A DNA stretch of 64,000 nucleotides from Thaumasiovibrio sp047250365 (GCF_047250365.1 NZ_JBLBVL010000002.1:491155-555154); one strand, 5' to 3'. Counted from the first letter of the stretch, positions 7,021-17,363 are shown. Program-made: numbers and translations. The notes: generated by a model not told the origin, from the sequence alone.

Positions 7021-8577
7021 ATGAGTGATCAGGTTATCATCTTCGACACCACCCTAAGAGATGGAGAGCAAGCGCTCTCAGCCAGCTTAACGGTGAAAGA
7101 GAAATTACAAATCGCCTATGCCCTTGAGCGCCTAGGAGTGGATGTCATTGAAGCTGGATTTCCGATCTCATCTCCCGGTGACTTTGAATCGGTACAAACC
7201 ATTGCCAAACACATTAAACAGAGCCGTGTTTGTGCGCTTTCTCGTGCTGTTGCCCAAGACATTGACGTTGCTGCTGAGTCACTAAAAGCGGCAGAAGCTT
7301 TTCGTATTCACACCTTTATTTCCACGTCGACCATTCATGTTCAAGACAAATTACGTCGCAGCTACGATGACGTGATCGAGATGGGTATTAATGCCGTAAA
7401 ACGTGCCCGTCGATATACAGATGACGTCGAGTTCTCGTGTGAAGACGCAGGGCGCACACCTATCGACAACTTATGTCGCATGGTAGAAGCTGCTATCAAT
7501 GCAGGTGCGACAACGGTCAATATCCCCGATACCGTCGGCTATACCGTGCCAAATGAATTTGGCGGCATTATTAGCCAGCTTTTCAATCGTGTTCCAAACA
7601 TCGATAAAGCCATCATCTCAGTGCACTGCCATGACGACCTTGGCATGTCCGTTGCCAACTCCATTGCCGCTGTGCAAGCTGGAGCAAGGCAAGTGGAAGG
7701 AACCATTAACGGCATTGGCGAACGAGCAGGAAACTGTGCGTTAGAAGAGATCGCGATGATCATCAAGACCCGCAAAGATCTTCTTGGTGTCGAAACTGGA
7801 CTGAAACACAACGAAATCCACCGCACCAGTAAGCTGATCAGTCAGCTATGCAATATGCCCGTTCAGGACAACAAAGCCATTGTCGGGGGGAACGCATTTA
7901 GCCACTCATCAGGCATCCATCAAGATGGCATGCTAAAAAATAAAAACACCTATGAAATCATGACGCCTGAGTCTATTGGTTTGAAAAATAAAGCCCTTAA
8001 CCTCACCTCTCGCTCGGGTCGAGCCGCGGTGAAGAGCCATATGGATACGCTCGGCTACAAAGAGAGCGAATACAACCTCGACGCCTTATATGACGACTTC
8101 CTGAAGTTGGCAGACAGAAAAGGTCAGGTTTTCGATTATGACCTAGAGGCGCTGATGCACTTCTCTAACCTGCGCGAAGAGGACGATCACTTCAAACTAA
8201 ACTACCTTAGTGTCCAGTCTGGTAGCGTCATGGCAACCACCAGCATTAAATTGCAATGTGGTGAAGAAGAGACCAGTGAAGCCGCTGTCGGCAATGGCCC
8301 TGTTGATGCGTTATATCAATGTATTTACCGCATCACGGGCTATGACATCGTACTGGATAAATTTGATCTTACCGCCAAAGGTGAAGGCGAAGATGGACTC
8401 GGACAAGCCGACATTATCGCCAACTATAAAGGGCGTAAGTACCACGGGACCGGGGTATCTACCGACATTGTCGAGGCATCCGGTCAAGCACTGCTACATG
8501 TGATCAACAGCATTTATCGCGCCGATCAAATTGCAGAGATTAAAGAACAGACAAAAGAAAACACGGAGACAGTATAA
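7021..8577 (+). CDS. leuA: 2-isopropylmalate synthase
   Basis: First committed enzyme of leucine synthesis: condenses 2-oxoisovalerate with acetyl-CoA to 2-isopropylmalate in the cytoplasm. The TIM-barrel opens with DTTLRDGEQ (residues 9-17), the metal-binding VHCHDDLG at 201-208 supplies His202 and His204, and GINGIGERAGNCALEE follows. A linker with AFSHSSGIHQDGML leads to the C-terminal LeuA dimer domain, which binds leucine for feedback inhibition. The 518 residues fit the family. AAGGAAA precedes the ATG. First structural gene after the leuL attenuator; leuB follows after two bases. Confidence 0.97.
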   Translation: MSDQVIIFDTTLRDGEQALSASLTVKEKLQIAYALERLGVDVIEAGFPISSPGDFESVQTIAKHIKQSRVCALSRAVAQDIDVAAESLKAAEAFRIHTFISTSTIHVQDKLRRSYDDVIEMGINAVKRARRYTDDVEFSCEDAGRTPIDNLCRMVEAAINAGATTVNIPDTVGYTVPNEFGGIISQLFNRVPNIDKAIISVHCHDDLGMSVANSIAAVQAGARQVEGTINGIGERAGNCALEEIAMIIKTRKDLLGVETGLKHNEIHRTSKLISQLCNMPVQDNKAIVGGNAFSHSSGIHQDGMLKNKNTYEIMTPESIGLKNKALNLTSRSGRAAVKSHMDTLGYKESEYNLDALYDDFLKLADRKGQVFDYDLEALMHFSNLREEDDHFKLNYLSVQSGSVMATTSIKLQCGEEETSEAAVGNGPVDALYQCIYRITGYDIVLDKFDLTAKGEGEDGLGQADIIANYKGRKYHGTGVSTDIVEASGQALLHVINSIYRADQIAEIKEQTKENTETV

Positions 8578-8579
8578 CC

Positions 8580-9665
8580 ATGGCAGGGACATATAAGATT
8601 GCCGTTCTACCCGGTGACGGTATCGGGCCAGAAGTAATGGCACAAGCCGACAAAGTATTAAGCGCGGTTGCAGAGCGTTTTAAACTCACATTCGAGATGG
8701 AGCAGCATGATGTGGGTGGCATTGCCATCGACAACCACGGTACGCCGTTGCCAGCCAGCACGTTAGCAGGCTGTGAAGCTGCTGACGCCGTACTTTTTGG
8801 CTCTGTTGGTGGTCCCAAATGGGAACACCTTCCCCCGAACGAACAACCCGAGCGGGGCGCACTGCTGCCTTTGCGCAAGCATTTCCAACTATTTTGTAAC
8901 CTGCGTCCAGCACAAATCCATGCAGGCTTAGAACCCTTCTCACCTTTACGTGCCGATATTTCAGCCAATGGGTTTGATATTGTCGTCGTGCGTGAACTGA
9001 CCGGCGGTATCTACTTTGGACAACCCAAAGGCCGTGAAGGAGAAGGGGCGCAAGAAAAGGCCTTTGATACTGAAATCTATCACCGCTTTGAAATCGAACG
9101 TATTGCCCGCATCGCCTTTGAATCGGCGCGGTTACGTCGTAAGAAGGTCTGCTCTATCGACAAAGCCAATGTACTGCAAAGTTCTATCCTATGGCGTGAA
9201 GTCGTGGAAGAGATTGCCGCAGACTACCCCGATATCGAATTGAGCCACATGTATATTGATAATGCCACCATGCAGCTGATTAAAGATCCGGCCCAATTCG
9301 ATGTCATGCTGTGCTCAAACATCTTTGGCGATATTTTGTCAGACGAGTGTGCCATGATCACCGGTTCAATGGGCATGCTGCCGTCAGCCAGCCTCAATGA
9401 AAGCAAGTTTGGTCTGTATGAGCCTGCAGGCGGATCAGCACCAGATATTGCTGGACAAAACATTGCAAACCCGGTCGCACAAATCCTCTCTGCTGCATTG
9501 ATGCTACGTTATAGCCTCGGGGAAGAGCAGGCAGCCTGTGCTATCGAGAATGCCGTTTCTCGTGCGCTGGAAGCTGGCGAGCTAACCGCTGATTTAGCCA
9601 ATGGCACCCAAGCCCTAACGACCAGCGAGATGGGCGATAAGATTGCGGCATATATCCGCGGTTAA
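8580..9665 (+). CDS. leuB: 3-isopropylmalate dehydrogenase
   Basis: Oxidises and decarboxylates 3-isopropylmalate to 2-oxoisocaproate with NAD+, the third step of leucine synthesis. The N-terminus IAVLPGDGIGPEVM, the substrate-binding VVRELTGGIYFGQP, the metal-site segment CSNIFGDILSDECAMITGSMGMLPSA, and the NAD-binding YEPAGGSAPDIAGQNIANP are all present. Its 361 residues match the family. The start lies two bases after the leuA stop with GGAG inside the leuA end, so translation is likely coupled. Confidence 0.97.
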   Translation: MAGTYKIAVLPGDGIGPEVMAQADKVLSAVAERFKLTFEMEQHDVGGIAIDNHGTPLPASTLAGCEAADAVLFGSVGGPKWEHLPPNEQPERGALLPLRKHFQLFCNLRPAQIHAGLEPFSPLRADISANGFDIVVVRELTGGIYFGQPKGREGEGAQEKAFDTEIYHRFEIERIARIAFESARLRRKKVCSIDKANVLQSSILWREVVEEIAADYPDIELSHMYIDNATMQLIKDPAQFDVMLCSNIFGDILSDECAMITGSMGMLPSASLNESKFGLYEPAGGSAPDIAGQNIANPVAQILSAALMLRYSLGEEQAACAIENAVSRALEAGELTADLANGTQALTTSEMGDKIAAYIRG

Positions 9666-9693
9666 ACCATTAACAAATAAGGATGTTTAAGCG

Positions 9694-11094
9694 ATGTCAG
9701 CAAAAACCTTATACGAAAAGATCTATGATGCCCATGTTGCAGTTGCAGCAGAGGGAGAAAATCCGATCCTCTACATCGATCGCCACTTAGTGCATGAGGT
9801 TACCTCTCCACAGGCCTTTGATGGATTGAGAGAAAAAGGCCGCAACGTTCGTCAAGTCAGCAGAACATTTGCGACCATGGATCACAATGTCTCCACGATC
9901 ACCAAAGACATTAATGCCTCAGGCGAAATGGCGCGAATACAGATGGAAACGTTGGCAAAGAATTGCGAAGAGTTCGGCGTAACGCTTTATGATCTTAACC
10001 ACCCTTACCAAGGCATCGTGCACGTCATTGGCCCAGAGTTAGGTATCACGCTGCCCGGTACAACCATCGTATGCGGTGACTCACATACCGCCACACACGG
10101 TGCCTTTGGTGCGCTAGCCTTTGGCATCGGTACCTCAGAAGTAGAGCATGTACTCGCCACCCAAACACTGAAGCAACCTCGCGCCAAAACCATGAAAATT
10201 GAAGTGCAAGGTAAAGTCGCTGCAGGCATTACAGCCAAAGACATTGTTTTAGCGATTATCGGTACCACGACCGCCGCTGGCGGTACAGGTTATGTGGTGG
10301 AATTTTGTGGTGAAGCCATTACAGACCTTTCGATGGAAGGACGTATGACAGTCTGCAATATGGCGATTGAACTCGGCGCCAAGGCGGGCTTAATCGCTCC
10401 GGATGAAACGACGTTTAACTACCTACAAGGACGAAAGTTCAGTCCAAACGATCAAGCGTGGGAAGATGCCGTTGCCTATTGGAAGACCCTGCGCAGTGAT
10501 GATGATGCCACCTATGACGCTATCGTCACCGTTAATGGCGCAGAGATAAAGCCACAAGTCACATGGGGAACCAACCCTGGACAAGTCATGGCCATTGATG
10601 CATCGATTCCAAACCCACAAGATTTCAGCGATCCAGTAGAGCAAGCGTCAGCAGAAAAAGCTCTAGCCTACATGGGTCTACAAGCGGGTAAAAAACTGTC
10701 AGATTTTCCTATCGATAAAGTGTTTATCGGATCATGCACCAATTCGCGAATTGAAGACATGCGTGCTGCCGCTGAAATTGCCAAAGGCCGCCAGGTCGCC
10801 GCAAATGTACAAGCATTGGTGGTTCCGGGCTCAGAGCAAGTTAAGGTACAAGCCGAAGCCGAAGGTCTGGATAAGATCTTTCTCGCTGCAGGCTTTGAAT
10901 GGCGTCTTCCGGGGTGCTCGATGTGCCTAGCCATGAATAACGACCGCTTAGGTCCGGGGGAGCGTTGCGCATCTACCAGCAACCGCAACTTTGAAGGACG
11001 CCAAGGTCGAGATGGCCGCACCCACCTGGTGAGTCCGGCCATGGCTGCTGCAGCTGCCGTTGCTGGCCATTTTGTCGATATTCGTGAGCTTTGA
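9694..11094 (+). CDS. leuC: 3-isopropylmalate dehydratase, large subunit
   Basis: Iron-sulfur subunit of isopropylmalate isomerase, which converts 2- to 3-isopropylmalate together with LeuD. The three cysteine ligands of the 4Fe-4S cluster are visible: Cys348 in GSCTNSRIED, Cys408 and Cys411 in GCSMCLAMN. CGDSHTATHGAFGALAFGIG is the aconitase-type active-site stretch. The 466 residues fit the family. Starts 28 bases after leuB with AAGGATG upstream. Confidence 0.97.
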   Translation: MSAKTLYEKIYDAHVAVAAEGENPILYIDRHLVHEVTSPQAFDGLREKGRNVRQVSRTFATMDHNVSTITKDINASGEMARIQMETLAKNCEEFGVTLYDLNHPYQGIVHVIGPELGITLPGTTIVCGDSHTATHGAFGALAFGIGTSEVEHVLATQTLKQPRAKTMKIEVQGKVAAGITAKDIVLAIIGTTTAAGGTGYVVEFCGEAITDLSMEGRMTVCNMAIELGAKAGLIAPDETTFNYLQGRKFSPNDQAWEDAVAYWKTLRSDDDATYDAIVTVNGAEIKPQVTWGTNPGQVMAIDASIPNPQDFSDPVEQASAEKALAYMGLQAGKKLSDFPIDKVFIGSCTNSRIEDMRAAAEIAKGRQVAANVQALVVPGSEQVKVQAEAEGLDKIFLAAGFEWRLPGCSMCLAMNNDRLGPGERCASTSNRNFEGRQGRDGRTHLVSPAMAAAAAVAGHFVDIREL

Positions 11095-11107
11095 GGAGAG
11101 AACAACG

Positions 11108-11710
11108 ATGACAGGGTTTAAACAACACACAGGTCTGGTTGTCCCTTTAGACGCCGCTAATGTCGATACCGATGCCATTATCCCCAAGCAATTCTTACAG
11201 AAAGTGACTCGCTTGGGCTTTGGCCAGCATCTCTTTCATGATTGGCGCTTTCTTGATGATGCAGGGCAACAACCAAATCCCGACTTTGTCTTAAATAACG
11301 CTCGCTATCAAGGAGCCACTGTCTTGCTAGCCCGTGAGAATTTTGGTTGTGGCTCATCGCGTGAGCACGCACCATGGGCACTGGCCGACTACGGCATTAA
11401 AGTGATTATTGCACCGAGTTTTGCCGACATTTTTTATGGCAACACGATTAACAATCAAATGGTGCCAGTGCGCTTAAAAGATACCGAAGTAGATGCACTT
11501 TTTGCCTACGTGGATGAGACTCCAGGGGCCGAAGTCACTATCGACCTTGAGGCTATGACTGTCAAAGCAAACGGCCAGAGCTACACCTTTGAGATCGACG
11601 AGTTCCGTCGCCATTGCCTTCTCAATGGTTTAGACAATATTGGTCTAACACTTCAGCATGAAGACAAAATTGCTGATTACGAAGCCAAAATTCCTGCCTT
11701 TTTACGTTAA
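11108..11710 (+). CDS. leuD: 3-isopropylmalate dehydratase, small subunit
   Basis: Swivelling domain that completes the isomerase with LeuC. The protein begins MTGFKQHTGLVVPLD and has LLARENFGCGSSREHAPWAL and FADIFYGNTINNQ, typical LeuD motifs; 200 residues is normal. I chose ATG 11108, with GAGGAGAG 8-10 bases upstream and a 13-base gap from leuC, over an upstream in-frame ATG at 11060 that lies within leuC and adds residues no LeuD has. Last gene of the operon, followed by a terminator. Confidence 0.97.
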   Translation: MTGFKQHTGLVVPLDAANVDTDAIIPKQFLQKVTRLGFGQHLFHDWRFLDDAGQQPNPDFVLNNARYQGATVLLARENFGCGSSREHAPWALADYGIKVIIAPSFADIFYGNTINNQMVPVRLKDTEVDALFAYVDETPGAEVTIDLEAMTVKANGQSYTFEIDEFRRHCLLNGLDNIGLTLQHEDKIADYEAKIPAFLR

Positions 11711-11741
11711 CCGGCAACGGCATCCAGAGACAGACTAAAAA

Positions 11742-11765
11742 GGCAGGGTTATTACCCTGCCTTTT
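11742..11765 (+). terminator. Terminator of leuABCD
   Basis: GGCAGGG, six-base loop, CCCTGCC, TTTT, preceded by an A-run. Also lies just beyond the end of the converging DUF547 gene, so it may serve both strands. Confidence 0.88.
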
Positions 11766-11779
11766 CTTCTCTGCATGCT

Positions 11780-12562
11780 TTAACGCTCATTTAGCGCCCA
11801 ATCATAATCATAACCAATCTTATGCCCATCAAGCCCTTTTCCCTGCCGGTAACGATTAATATGCGTTTTCACATCCGGTGTAAAGTCCTTTGCATACCAG
11901 TCAAAAATAGAAGACAACAAGGCACGCTCACCATCAATGTAGACTCCCTTATCACTATTAATAAATCGCGTTGCTGCGCGCTCTAAAAGTTGTTCACTAT
12001 TATTGGCAGTAAAGCTCTCCGCCAATAGGTCTGGGCAACCTAAGCTGGCACAGTTAACAGCATAGTGAATGCGTGCATCTTGCCAAATCGGACGTAAAAT
12101 ACGGTGCTCTATGTCATTTAAGCTTAGGGGCTCCCCTGCAATCTCAATCACTTCTTCGTTCCACGGGCCAAAACTAAACACCCCACCCAGCTCGGTGATC
12201 GAATCGAGGGGGTACTCCTCTAAAATCAACTGCACAGTCTGCGCGTTATAAAGGTTGATCCAAAAAGCCAACTGCTCTTCTCGCCGATACATGCGGGGAT
12301 CAATGTTCGCCATCGCGGTCAAGTACTGCGCCACCCACTGCGTGTTATCTGCCAAATATTGCCGATAATCAAACCGTGTCTGTGCTGCTGCCACTTCGAG
12401 GTATTCATCCAGTGTTTGCTGCCATAAGCGGTGATCAATTTGAGCGCTATTGTGTGCATTTGCCGATGTCCATATCGGCCACAGTTCAGCTCTAGGCGCG
12501 GCACACACCGGCAGTGCTGCAACCAAATACAATACGATCAGCCAACCTTTGATTACTTTCAC
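11780..12562 (-). CDS. DUF547 exported protein
   Basis: Function unknown. A signal peptide (MKVIKGWLIVLYLVAALPVCAA) precedes a 238-residue domain whose motifs match DUF547: YLTAMANIDP, EEQLAFWINLYNAQTVQLIL, IEHRILRP and IHYAVNCASLGCPDL, ending in FIDWYAKDF-like FDWYAKDFTPDV. The conserved cysteines and histidine of DUF547 in the NCASLGCP stretch are intact. Expected in the periplasm. It lies 63 bases downstream of the PIN-PhoH gene on the same strand, so the two may be co-transcribed, but no functional link is evident. Confidence 0.82.
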   Translation of the reverse strand: MKVIKGWLIVLYLVAALPVCAAPRAELWPIWTSANAHNSAQIDHRLWQQTLDEYLEVAAAQTRFDYRQYLADNTQWVAQYLTAMANIDPRMYRREEQLAFWINLYNAQTVQLILEEYPLDSITELGGVFSFGPWNEEVIEIAGEPLSLNDIEHRILRPIWQDARIHYAVNCASLGCPDLLAESFTANNSEQLLERAATRFINSDKGVYIDGERALLSSIFDWYAKDFTPDVKTHINRYRQGKGLDGHKIGYDYDWALNER

Positions 12563-12625
12563 ACCGCACTCCTTAAATTGTGTGCTTCACCGCGCTTAAT
12601 GAACAGTTAATACAGCTAGCATAGC

Positions 12626-13999
12626 TTATAAATTTTCCTCGGCATATTCCGCCAAGCGACTTCGAACTACGCCGTTAAGGTACACATTGGCACTGCCTTC
12701 AAAGTTCTTAAAACGCTCAACAATATAGGTTAACCCAGACGTCACTGGCGTAAGGTACGCTGAGTCGATTTGGGCCAAGTTACCAGAACAAACCAGCTTT
12801 GTTCCTTCTCCACAGCGAGTAATTATGGTCTTAATTTGAGAGGCCGTTAGGTTTTGGCACTCATCCAATAGAACAAACGCATTCTGAATAGAGCGACCCC
12901 GCATAAAGTTAATCGATTTAAATTGCAGATTGGCTTTTTCAAAAATGTACTTCATTGAACCCTCGGTACAAACATCATGCTTATGCAGCGCTTCCATGGT
13001 ATCCGTGACCGCCCCCAACCACGGCAACATCTTTTCTTCTTCCGTACCTGGCAGGTAACCAATAGATTCTGCAATTTCAGGCGTATTACGCGTGACAATG
13101 ATCTTGTCATACATGCCTTTCTCAATCACTTGCTCTAGCGCCGCTGCCATCGCTAGAATCGTCTTACCACAACCCGCGGGGCCAGTGAGGATCACCAGAT
13201 CAATAGCAGGATCGAGCAAGGCGTCCAGAGCCATTCCTTGATAGATATTCTTCGGGCGAATATCCCACGCGCTGCGACTCATTAGTCGCTCACGGCTAAT
13301 ATCACGCAGCGTGACACTTTCAGCAGAAACCGACGTTACCCGTCCTGCAAACACCTCACCCTCATCAATCAAGTACTGATTCACATAAGGGTGCTCAAAA
13401 TAGTGCAATGGCAAGTGATGAAATGTTGTACGACCTTGATTCTCACTCTCACATTCGCTCACCGCTCGCCAAAACTCCCCTTCGTACTTAACAAAGCCCT
13501 TGGTTAAAAAGCGGATATCATCAATCAATTGATCGGTACGATAATCTTCAACAAACCGAACCCCTGCCCCTTTCGCGCGTAAACGCATATTAATGTCTTT
13601 GGTTACCAAAACCACAGCACGCGGCGTGCGTTTATTTTGTAAATATAACGTGGCATTGAGGATACGATTGTCACCATGCTTATCTGCAAAAGCTTGCACG
13701 GTTTCTTTGATTTCGTAGTCAGCGAGAATCGCTATTGTTCCTTTTCCTTGTGCTTGGCCTAATGGGATTCCCTCTGATATTTGATCAGGGGTCGCCTCAT
13801 GAAACAGGTCTTCCAGTGCCCGAATAGCCACTCGAGCATCACGTGAAACATCGCGTTTGCTATCTTTAATCCGGTCGAGCTCTTCTAAAACCGTCATTGG
13901 GATGACGACGTCGTGTTCCTGAAACGAGTAAATCGCAAGGGGTTCATGAAGTAAAATATTGGTATCTAAAACAAAAATCTTCCGCTCAGCATTGCCCAT
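12626..13999 (-). CDS. PIN domain-PhoH family ATPase
   Basis: Fusion of an N-terminal PIN-type RNase domain with a C-terminal PhoH ATPase/helicase, the PhoH2 type considered to be an RNA-unwinding nuclease. The PIN part starts IFVLDTNILLHEP (Asp12) with further acidic residues in LEELDRIKD and VTKDINMRL. A middle region of about 100 residues follows. Walker A is LTGPAGCGKT at 271-280 and Walker B is FVLLDE at 375-380, with NLTASQIKTIITRCGEGTK after it. The 457 residues fit. AAGGAGGCGCCG immediately precedes the ATG, a strong ribosome site. Divergent from rapA. Confidence 0.9.
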   Translation of the reverse strand: MGNAERKIFVLDTNILLHEPLAIYSFQEHDVVIPMTVLEELDRIKDSKRDVSRDARVAIRALEDLFHEATPDQISEGIPLGQAQGKGTIAILADYEIKETVQAFADKHGDNRILNATLYLQNKRTPRAVVLVTKDINMRLRAKGAGVRFVEDYRTDQLIDDIRFLTKGFVKYEGEFWRAVSECESENQGRTTFHHLPLHYFEHPYVNQYLIDEGEVFAGRVTSVSAESVTLRDISRERLMSRSAWDIRPKNIYQGMALDALLDPAIDLVILTGPAGCGKTILAMAAALEQVIEKGMYDKIIVTRNTPEIAESIGYLPGTEEEKMLPWLGAVTDTMEALHKHDVCTEGSMKYIFEKANLQFKSINFMRGRSIQNAFVLLDECQNLTASQIKTIITRCGEGTKLVCSGNLAQIDSAYLTPVTSGLTYIVERFKNFEGSANVYLNGVVRSRLAEYAEENL

Positions 14000-14396
14000 C
14001 GGCGCCTCCTTGATGGCCTATCACTACGGTTTTCCCTTCGTTCAATAACAGTATACGCAAACGGCTTGCCATTAGGCTCACCAAGCAAGAGGTTTGAGCG
14101 TACTATCGCGTTATTGTGACGTCCTGTTTTCCTTTACCATAAAATCAGGCTACATTGACAAAGATGTGACAAACGCATTGCATCTAAATCTCAATCTTGT
14201 CCAGTGCTTTATTGCCCCTTCAATTCATAATTCACCGTGATCTCTTTTGCTCGATGCAGTACCATTAGCCCCCTTTTTTGAATCCGGCCAAAACGTCTAC
14301 ACTTAGTGTCGGCATGACACTCTATAGGACCGGTGCCGGCGGGGATCAATTCCCGTTTCATAGCAATACATACAACAATTAGAAGGTGTAACTCCT
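14000..14396. other. Divergent intergenic region, phoH-like / rapA
   Basis: No gene found on either strand. AGTGTC, five bases, GACACT at 14305-14321 is a perfect 6-bp inverted repeat about 75 bp before the rapA start, followed by TATAGG; it may mark the rapA promoter. AAGGTGTAACTCCT precedes the rapA ATG. Confidence 0.4.
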
Positions 14397-17315
14397 ATGC
14401 CATTTACTCTGGGACAACGTTGGATCAGTGATACAGAGCACGACTTGGGCTTAGGCACAGTGGTGGCTGTCGAAGCGCGCACAGTGACTTTAATGTTTCC
14501 AGCCAGCGAAGAGAATCGTCTTTATGCTCGAAGTGATGCCCCTGTTACTCGTGTTATGTTCAATGTTGGCGACACCATTGAAAGTCATGAAGGCTGGTCT
14601 TTATCTGTAGAAGAGGTGAGAGAGGAGCAAGGGGTTTATACCTATGTCGGCACACGCACAGATACTGAAGAGCGAGATGTGATATTACGTGAAATCATGT
14701 TGAGCCATCAAATCCGTTTTAATAAGCCACAAGACAAACTTTTTGCTGGTCAAATTGATCGCATGGACCGTTTTGCGTTACGTTTCCGCGCACTTAAAAA
14801 TCAATACCAACAACACCGCAGTCCATTACGTGGTCTGTGTGGAATGCGAGCAGGTTTAATTCCCCATCAACTCTATATTGCACGTGAAGTCGGCCGTCGT
14901 TACGCACCAAGAGTGCTGTTGGCTGATGAAGTAGGGTTAGGTAAAACCATTGAGGCAGGGATGATTATTCATCAACAGGTTCTTTCTGGTCGTGCTCAGC
15001 GTATTCTGATTGTGGTACCAGAAACGCTGCAACACCAATGGTTGGTCGAGATGATGCGTCGTTTCAACCTGCATTTTTCTATTTTTGACGAGGAGCGTTG
15101 TGTTGAGTCTTATGCTGATGCGCACAACCCCTTTGAAACCGCGCAATACGTACTTTGCTCACTCGATTTCCTCCGTAAAAGCCGTCGTCGCTTTGAACAA
15201 GCTGTTGAGGCCGATTGGGATCTACTGGTTGTTGATGAAGCGCATCACCTTGAGTGGAGTGAAGACAGACCAAGCCGCCCATACCAAATAATTGAAGCGC
15301 TCGCAGAAAAGACCCCTGGCGTCTTATTGCTTACCGCAACACCCGAGCAGCTAGGTCGCGAGAGCCATTTTGCCCGTCTTCGCTTGCTCGACCCTGACCG
15401 CTTCTTTGAATTTGAGACCTTTGTTGAAGAAGAGCGTCAATACGCCCCTGTCGCCGATGCGGTCGCGAGCCTATTGTCTGGTGATGCACTCAACAATGCA
15501 GAAAAAAACGCCATCAGCGAGCTCCTAACCGAGCAAGATGTCGAGCCACTATTACGCATCATTGAAGCCAGCGATGTCGACGCTGAGCTGCAAGCACAAA
15601 CCCGCCAAGAGCTCATTGAGCACTTAATGGATCGCCATGGTACAGGCCGAGTATTGTTCCGTAATACCCGTGGTGGCGTGAAAGGTTTCCCAAATCGACA
15701 CCTCAACCTCTATCCATTAGCACTACCAACCCAGTATCAAACGGCAATGAAAGTCTCGGCCATGATGGGCAGCACCAGCAGTGCTGAAACCAAAGTGCTA
15801 CAAATGCTCTACCCTGAAGATATTTATCAGCAGTTTGAAGGTGAAAATGCCACCTGGTGGAACTTTGACCCGCGTGTTGATTGGCTAATTAACTTTCTGC
15901 AAGGTAATCGCAAAGAGAAAGTCTTAGTCATTTGCTCTCGCGCTCAAACCGCCTTAACACTCGAGCAAGCATTGCGTGAGCGTGAAGGGATCCGTGCCAC
16001 AGTATTCCATGAAGGGATGTCAATCATCGAGCGTGATAAGGCCGCTGCCTACTTCGCACAAGATGAAGACGGGGCACAAGTATTACTATGTAGTGAGATT
16101 GGCTCTGAAGGGCGTAACTTCCAGTTTGCTAATCAGTTAGTGATGTTTGATCTGCCAATCAACCCAGACTTACTTGAGCAACGTATTGGCCGTCTGGATC
16201 GCATCGGGCAGAGCCGTGATATTGAAATACATATCCCTCATCTTGAAGGCACTTCACAGGCGCTACTCGCGCGCTGGTATAATGAAGGCTTGAATGCCTT
16301 TGAAGAGACCTGTCCAACTGGGCGTGCCATCTATGACAGCGTCAGAGACGACCTTATGACGCTGCTCGGTAAAGGCCAACAAGATGCCGAGGCACTCGAA
16401 AGTCTGATTGAGCAAAGTGCTACCATGCACAACGACTTGAAGGCAAAGCTTGAGCAAGGGCGCGATCGCTTACTCGAAATGCATTCGAATGGCGGTGAAG
16501 AAGCGCAAGCACTGGCTGAGAAAATTAGCTCTTTAGATGGCGACACAGCACTGGTGACATTTGCCTTAGGCTTATTTGATACCATTGGGCTCAATCAAGA
16601 TGATCGTGGCGATAACGCTATGGTTGTCACGCCATCAGAGCATATGATGGTACCAAGCTACCCTGGGCTCCCCTACGACGGCTGCACCATCACCTTTGAT
16701 CGTGATACCGCTCTGTCGCGCGAAGATATGCACTTCATCAGTTGGGAGCACCCAATGATCCAAGGGGGTATTGATCTGCTGTTAAGCGAAGGGGTTGGCA
16801 CAACCGCTGTGTCGTTATTGAAAAACAAAGCCCTGCCGGCAGGCACTTTGCTATTAGAATTGATTTACACCATTGAGGCTCAGGCGCCGAAACAATCAGG
16901 CATTGGCCGTTTCTTACCACAAAAACCCGTGCGCATTTTACTGGATGGCAAAGGGAACAACTTATCAGCCAATGTTGAGTTTGAAGGCTTTAATCGCCAA
17001 CTAAGCCCGGTGAATCGCCACCTTGGTAGCAAGCTAGTGAACTCCGTTCAAAAAGAGATCCATGCTCTGATCAACGCGGGTGATGAAGCTGTCAATGAAG
17101 CGTTAGTGTCGACCGTTAGCGAAGCACAAGCAGAAATGACGCGTACACTAGGAGAAGAATTGGACCGTTTACAAGCCTTGAAAGCGGTCAATCCCAACAT
17201 CCGTGATGACGAGCTTGAACTGCTCGATGAACAGATGAAGGAGCTGACGATCTATATCAATAAAGCACAGGTTCAATTGGACTCTCTGCGCTTGATCGTC
17301 GTTAGCCACAACTAA
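14397..17315 (+). CDS. rapA: RNA polymerase-associated ATP-dependent helicase-like protein RapA
   Basis: Swi2/Snf2-family ATPase that binds core RNA polymerase and helps recycle it after termination. The 972 residues agree with the E. coli protein (968). N-terminal Tudor-like domains (PFTLGQRWISDTEHDLGLGTV) bind polymerase. ATPase motifs include LADEVGLGKTIEAG (175-188), VVDEAHHLEW (DEAH at 280-283), LLTATPEQLGRESHFARL, CSEIGSEGRNFQFA and EQRIGRLDRIGQSRDI. The C-terminal third (Spacer and Rap domains) is present. Followed by its own terminator and then rluA. Confidence 0.97.
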   Translation: MPFTLGQRWISDTEHDLGLGTVVAVEARTVTLMFPASEENRLYARSDAPVTRVMFNVGDTIESHEGWSLSVEEVREEQGVYTYVGTRTDTEERDVILREIMLSHQIRFNKPQDKLFAGQIDRMDRFALRFRALKNQYQQHRSPLRGLCGMRAGLIPHQLYIAREVGRRYAPRVLLADEVGLGKTIEAGMIIHQQVLSGRAQRILIVVPETLQHQWLVEMMRRFNLHFSIFDEERCVESYADAHNPFETAQYVLCSLDFLRKSRRRFEQAVEADWDLLVVDEAHHLEWSEDRPSRPYQIIEALAEKTPGVLLLTATPEQLGRESHFARLRLLDPDRFFEFETFVEEERQYAPVADAVASLLSGDALNNAEKNAISELLTEQDVEPLLRIIEASDVDAELQAQTRQELIEHLMDRHGTGRVLFRNTRGGVKGFPNRHLNLYPLALPTQYQTAMKVSAMMGSTSSAETKVLQMLYPEDIYQQFEGENATWWNFDPRVDWLINFLQGNRKEKVLVICSRAQTALTLEQALREREGIRATVFHEGMSIIERDKAAAYFAQDEDGAQVLLCSEIGSEGRNFQFANQLVMFDLPINPDLLEQRIGRLDRIGQSRDIEIHIPHLEGTSQALLARWYNEGLNAFEETCPTGRAIYDSVRDDLMTLLGKGQQDAEALESLIEQSATMHNDLKAKLEQGRDRLLEMHSNGGEEAQALAEKISSLDGDTALVTFALGLFDTIGLNQDDRGDNAMVVTPSEHMMVPSYPGLPYDGCTITFDRDTALSREDMHFISWEHPMIQGGIDLLLSEGVGTTAVSLLKNKALPAGTLLLELIYTIEAQAPKQSGIGRFLPQKPVRILLDGKGNNLSANVEFEGFNRQLSPVNRHLGSKLVNSVQKEIHALINAGDEAVNEALVSTVSEAQAEMTRTLGEELDRLQALKAVNPNIRDDELELLDEQMKELTIYINKAQVQLDSLRLIVVSHN

Positions 17316-17340
17316 TCGCTTGGTGATTAATAAAGTAAAC

Positions 17341-17363
17341 AGAGGGGCGAATGCCCCTCTTTT
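17341..17363 (+). terminator. Terminator after rapA
   Basis: AGAGGGGC, four bases GAAT, GCCCCTCT, TTTT. Ends 14 bases before the rluA GTG, so rluA is either read through or has a promoter inside rapA. Confidence 0.85.

Noticed and set aside
8540..8968. 142-codon frame opposite leuB
   Set aside because: Antisense to a highly conserved enzyme; composition follows leuB codon periodicity.
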